Shown: positions 5,522 to 8,466 of the stretch, piece after piece
Layout of the letters: each line of letters opens with the position of its first letter
Position numbering within the stretch: position 1 is the first letter of the stretch
NCBI GenBank assembly: GCA_049644265.1
Contig: JBARRO010000178.1
Span: 1 to 8,466, forward strand
Source: JBARRO01 sp049644265
GTDB lineage: Bacteria > Bacteroidota > Ignavibacteria > UBA10030
DNA length: 8,466 nt
Direction of reading: 5' to 3'
The notes under the pieces: generated by a model
What the model saw: only the letters and a program-made list of their open reading frames with translations
What the model was told of the DNA's origin: nothing
The model's database searches: none
Position numbers and translations under genes: made by a program

Positions 5522-8466
5522 CTAGAAGTCCGGACCAAGGGAGAAATAGTAGAAGGGCTCAGAGAACCCGCTCCAGTGGAATTGCCAGGCCACATCAATT
5601 CTCAGCGGCAATCCAAAGAAGAAGAGCCGAGCCCCAAGTCCCGTGCCCATCAGCAGATCCTTCGACACCGTTGCTCCGGAAGCGTCAGGAGCAAGGCCCT
5701 GCCAGGACTTCAGGTCGTTCCACGCAGATCCGACATCGAGAAACGCCGCCCCCAGGATGTTCTGGAAACCCACCGGAAGCGCCCCGAGGATGAAGTATTT
5801 CACCAGCGGAAAGCGCCATTCAAAGTTCGAGAGAAAATACCGCGTTCCGGACTGCGCATTATAGTTGAACCCGCGCAGCGGTAACACCGGAGTCAGGAAG
5901 GCGTAGTCTTCGACGTTGACAATGGGGATCCCGCCATTCTCAAAGCGCCGATTGATCCACCCATCCGTGCCGCCAATGAAGAAGAATTGGCGATCCGCGC
6001 CGTTACTTAATCCCCCCGAAAACCGGTAGGCAAGCACAAACTCTCTCAGGAACTTTGTGTAGTCGCGATAATCGAATGTGTACGTCTGCAAATCGAGCGC
6101 ATTCTCGCTGACTTTGGCACTCCCATACACGGTGAAATTGAAGCGGGCGCCGTTGTTGGGGGCAAACCATCCCCCTTGCCACAAAGAGTTGTCGTTGACA
6201 TAGCTCAACGACGGCATGATGAACGACCGCCGTTGCGCAGGGACCGAGGGATCATCAAGATTTTCACGCGACAAATTCAGCCAGGTCAACGCAAAATCGA
6301 GCCGATTGTAGCGGTCGATCGGATACGAGGCAATTCCCCCCAACCCCCATGTCCGGAATCGATACAAGAAATCTCCGAGATACAGGAATCTTGCGCTATG
6401 AAATCCCTGAAAGCCGTAATCGATTCGCGCCGGCAGATAGAAATACGACAGCCCGTAGTCGCTGTTCTTCAGATCGAGAAGCAGGTTCGTCTGAAAGATG
6501 ATCTGGTGATCACCCATCATATCGCTGAACGCCATGAGTGTCGTACCTTCCAGGCCATAGAAGGTGTTGTAGTTCGCCGTTCCATACACCAGATCGGGCG
6601 TAAAGTTCAGTTTGTACTTGCGGGGGATGTAGTTTCCTTCGCTGTCCTGATTGTTCATCACTTCGAGTTTCGGACGCTGGTTCTGGGCGTACTTTGCGGT
6701 GTCCCGCATTTCCGTATCGGAGAAAATGAAATTCTTCAAATCCACTCTTGAAGGCGGACGGGAGTGAATTTCAGCCCCCGAGGTATCAGGCACTGCGACA
6801 ATGTTCTCACGTACGCTGATCGTGTCCTTCGTCGGAGCGGACTTCAGAATTTGCCTGGGTTTTTCTTGTCTTGCGAGTTCGAATTTCCTTTTGAAATATT
6901 CCGTCGGCTCCAGCTCCGAGACGCTGAGCTTGCGCTCAAAGGGACGCAGCATGATGTAGATGTCGAACCCCGCCTCGTCGAGGGATGCAAAGACAAGTTT
7001 CGCTCCGTCGCGGGAGAGAGACAATTGGTAGACGCCGCTGATGGAGTTGGTGATGGGATAGTCGTTCCCCGTCTCGAGATTCCTGAGGTATATATTGTTG
7101 ATTCCGTTGCGGTCAGAAATGTAGAGAATCGATTTCCCGTCGGGGGCGATGACCGGGGAAGCTTCATCACTCTGAGGATAGTCTGTGATGCGACGGATGG
7201 CGTGGGAGCGCACATCCATGGCGTAGAGATCCCGTTGGTGAAAATCAAATTGACTCATCTTGAATCGTTCTGCCGTAACAGGGGCGGAGAGAAAATCACG
7301 ACGATCGGACGAGAAATAGATCGTCTTGCCATCCGGTGAAAACACGGGGTCCGAGTCGGAAAAAATGTCATTCGTGAGATTCGCCAACTCCTGGGTCTTC
7401 AGATTGTAGACATAGATATCTGACTGCGGAGCTTTGATTCCCATGAACGTCAGCAGATTTCCGTCGGGAGACCAGTCAACCGAAAAAATGCCGTCGAGGT
7501 CAAACTCAAGCTTCTCGCGATCCCCGGACTCGACGTCGATGATGGAAATCGCATCACGCTCTCCGGCCTTCGCCGCCAGTGCAATCTTCTTTCCATCCGG
7601 AGACCAGGTGATGCCAGGCGTCAGCAAGTGGAGCTCTTCAAAATCCTTCGTCCGTTGACCGTCGACAAGCTTCGTGATGATCTCGCCGTCGAGGGCGGAC
7701 ATCAGGTAGATATCAAAGTAATCGTTCCGGTCGGAGAGGAATGCAATCTTATCCCCCTGTGGCGAAATGGCAGGGCTTGTGTTGTAGAAATTGCCGTCCT
7801 TTGTGTGTTTCGTCAGTCGTTTGTGCGTGTAGTCTTCCGGCTCTTCGCGCTTGGCAATGTCGGGCCAGTAGAGGACCTTCTGCTCTTTTTGCCAGCGATC
7901 GGAGAGCTCTTTGACGGAGAGGCCAATTGTCGACTTGAAGCCCTGTTCAATGCTTCTCGTGCCCTTGACCCTGTTCAGAATCTCCGAAATCTTCTGTTCC
8001 CCATATTTGGTGGCAATATAGTACCAAACTGACTGGCCTCCCCGATAGGCAAAATATCCTCCCAAATAATCAATCGGCGGGAGGTAGTTATGAATGGTTG
8101 CATCCCGGAGGAACATGTCCGAGTTGGTGTCCCATTTCAGTGCTGCATACTCGGCAAGACCTTCATTCATCCAACCGGGCAATTGCAGCGGGGCTCTGCT
8201 CGACAGGAGAGATTGGATTGTTCCCCCGTAGAACATGTCGTTGAGGACGGCATGCACCAGTTCGTGATGAATGACGTGTCGGAACAGATTGTAATTCCCC
8301 TCGAACGGCAGGACAACGCGATTCTTAAAAAGTTCCGTCACTCCACCGATTCCCTCGTCAAGATACTCTTCCACAACATTGGTCTGCTGGAATTCATTGT
8401 GGGAGTTGTACACGACCAACGAGATCCGATTGTTGATCTCGTAGCGGATCAGCTTCTTGATGGAAG
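5522..8466 (-). CDS. Gluzincin (peptidase MA-like) metallopeptidase - TolB/PD40 propeller - Omp85-type barrel fusion (5'-partial)
   Basis: The frame is open through the right edge (IKKLIRYEINNRIS precedes the first listed TTG, nt 8419), so start and signal peptide are outside; at least 980 residues are encoded. Numbering from the nt 8419 codon: residues 1-190 are a peptidase MA-like domain with HHELVH (zinc-site HExxH: His52, Glu53, His56; nt 8252-8266), a second acidic motif WMNEGLAEY (83-91; Glu86 the likely third zinc ligand) and a closing GLSVKELSDRW. Residues about 212-490 hold six PD40/WD40-like blades (SPQGDKIAFLSDR, WSPDGKKIAL, WSPDGNLLTF, FSPDGKTIYFSSDR, APDGKSILYISDR, SRDGAKLVFAS), a TolB-like propeller. 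A charged linker (491-600) leads to FSDMMGDH (631-638) and a beta-barrel with LRGF (848-851), the Omp85 'VRGF/Y' signature, followed by FLSNFEWRFPL, and a C-terminal Phe typical of outer-membrane proteins. All key zinc residues are present, so it is probably active. By Omp85 topology the protease and propeller would face the periplasm; this is inferred. Substrate unknown. Confidence 0.93.
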   Translation of the reverse strand, partial: SIKKLIRYEINNRISLVVYNSHNEFQQTNVVEEYLDEGIGGVTELFKNRVVLPFEGNYNLFRHVIHHELVHAVLNDMFYGGTIQSLLSSRAPLQLPGWMNEGLAEYAALKWDTNSDMFLRDATIHNYLPPIDYLGGYFAYRGGQSVWYYIATKYGEQKISEILNRVKGTRSIEQGFKSTIGLSVKELSDRWQKEQKVLYWPDIAKREEPEDYTHKRLTKHTKDGNFYNTSPAISPQGDKIAFLSDRNDYFDIYLMSALDGEIITKLVDGQRTKDFEELHLLTPGITWSPDGKKIALAAKAGERDAISIIDVESGDREKLEFDLDGIFSVDWSPDGNLLTFMGIKAPQSDIYVYNLKTQELANLTNDIFSDSDPVFSPDGKTIYFSSDRRDFLSAPVTAERFKMSQFDFHQRDLYAMDVRSHAIRRITDYPQSDEASPVIAPDGKSILYISDRNGINNIYLRNLETGNDYPITNSISGVYQLSLSRDGAKLVFASLDEAGFDIYIMLRPFERKLSVSELEPTEYFKRKFELARQEKPRQILKSAPTKDTISVRENIVAVPDTSGAEIHSRPPSRVDLKNFIFSDTEMRDTAKYAQNQRPKLEVMNNQDSEGNYIPRKYKLNFTPDLVYGTANYNTFYGLEGTTLMAFSDMMGDHQIIFQTNLLLDLKNSDYGLSYFYLPARIDYGFQGFHSARFLYLGDFLYRFRTWGLGGIASYPIDRYNRLDFALTWLNLSRENLDDPSVPAQRRSFIMPSLSYVNDNSLWQGGWFAPNNGARFNFTVYGSAKVSENALDLQTYTFDYRDYTKFLREFVLAYRFSGGLSNGADRQFFFIGGTDGWINRRFENGGIPIVNVEDYAFLTPVLPLRGFNYNAQSGTRYFLSNFEWRFPLVKYFILGALPVGFQNILGAAFLDVGSAWNDLKSWQGLAPDASGATVSKDLLMGTGLGARLFFFGLPLRIDVAWQFHWSGFSEPFYYFSLGPDF

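Noticed and set aside
6176..7339. Two 191-residue plus-strand open frames (6176-6751 and 6764-7339)
   Set aside because: Both are antisense to the propeller/barrel coding frame, show no domain and reflect the codon bias of the opposite strand.
8417..8419. TTG as the real start of the large minus-strand gene
   Set aside because: The frame continues to the window edge with typical domain sequence (IKKLIRYEINNRIS) and no signal peptide follows the TTG.

Overview
The window looks like a bacterial chromosome segment from the Bacteroidetes/Chlorobi/Ignavibacteria (FCB) group. The clearest pointer is the C-terminal FlgD-like cassette on the first protein (SLSQNYPNPFNP...GVYFYRI...MKMILLK). This is the type A sorting signal of the type IX secretion system (T9SS) in the style common in Ignavibacteria and related lineages. 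The base composition is moderately GC-rich by eye, coding density is high, and I see no RNA genes, mobile elements or CRISPR arrays. Species-level placement is not possible from the sequence alone.

Layout: (1) nt 1-4392, plus strand: the 3' part of a giant secreted multidomain protein. It is an array of ASH/'choice-of-anchor D'-type beta-sandwich modules interleaved with three golvesin-like modules and ending in the T9SS sorting domain. The frame is open to the left edge, so the real start lies outside the window. (2) nt 4422-4460: a strong rho-independent terminator. (3) nt 4490-5416, plus strand: a lipoprotein of the PstS-like periplasmic binding protein family, starting at GTG and lacking the usual phosphate-binding loop. 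(4) nt about 5461-5500: a hairpin with T-runs on both strands, acting as a shared terminator for two convergent genes. (5) nt 5522-8466, minus strand: a three-part outer-membrane protein made of a gluzincin-type (peptidase MA-like) metallopeptidase domain, a six-bladed TolB/PD40-type propeller and an Omp85/BamA-type beta-barrel. It is open to the right edge, so its N-terminus is outside the window.

All three genes encode cell-envelope or exported proteins, but terminators separate them and the last is convergent, so they do not form one operon. The most interesting item is the metallopeptidase-propeller-Omp85 barrel fusion, in which protease and propeller stand where POTRA domains would sit in a classical BamA/TamA protein. 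Next are the binding-loop-less PstS-like lipoprotein without pstCAB neighbours, and the regular alternation of ASH and golvesin-like modules in the secreted giant. I found no convincing evidence of a wholly new multi-gene system in this window.
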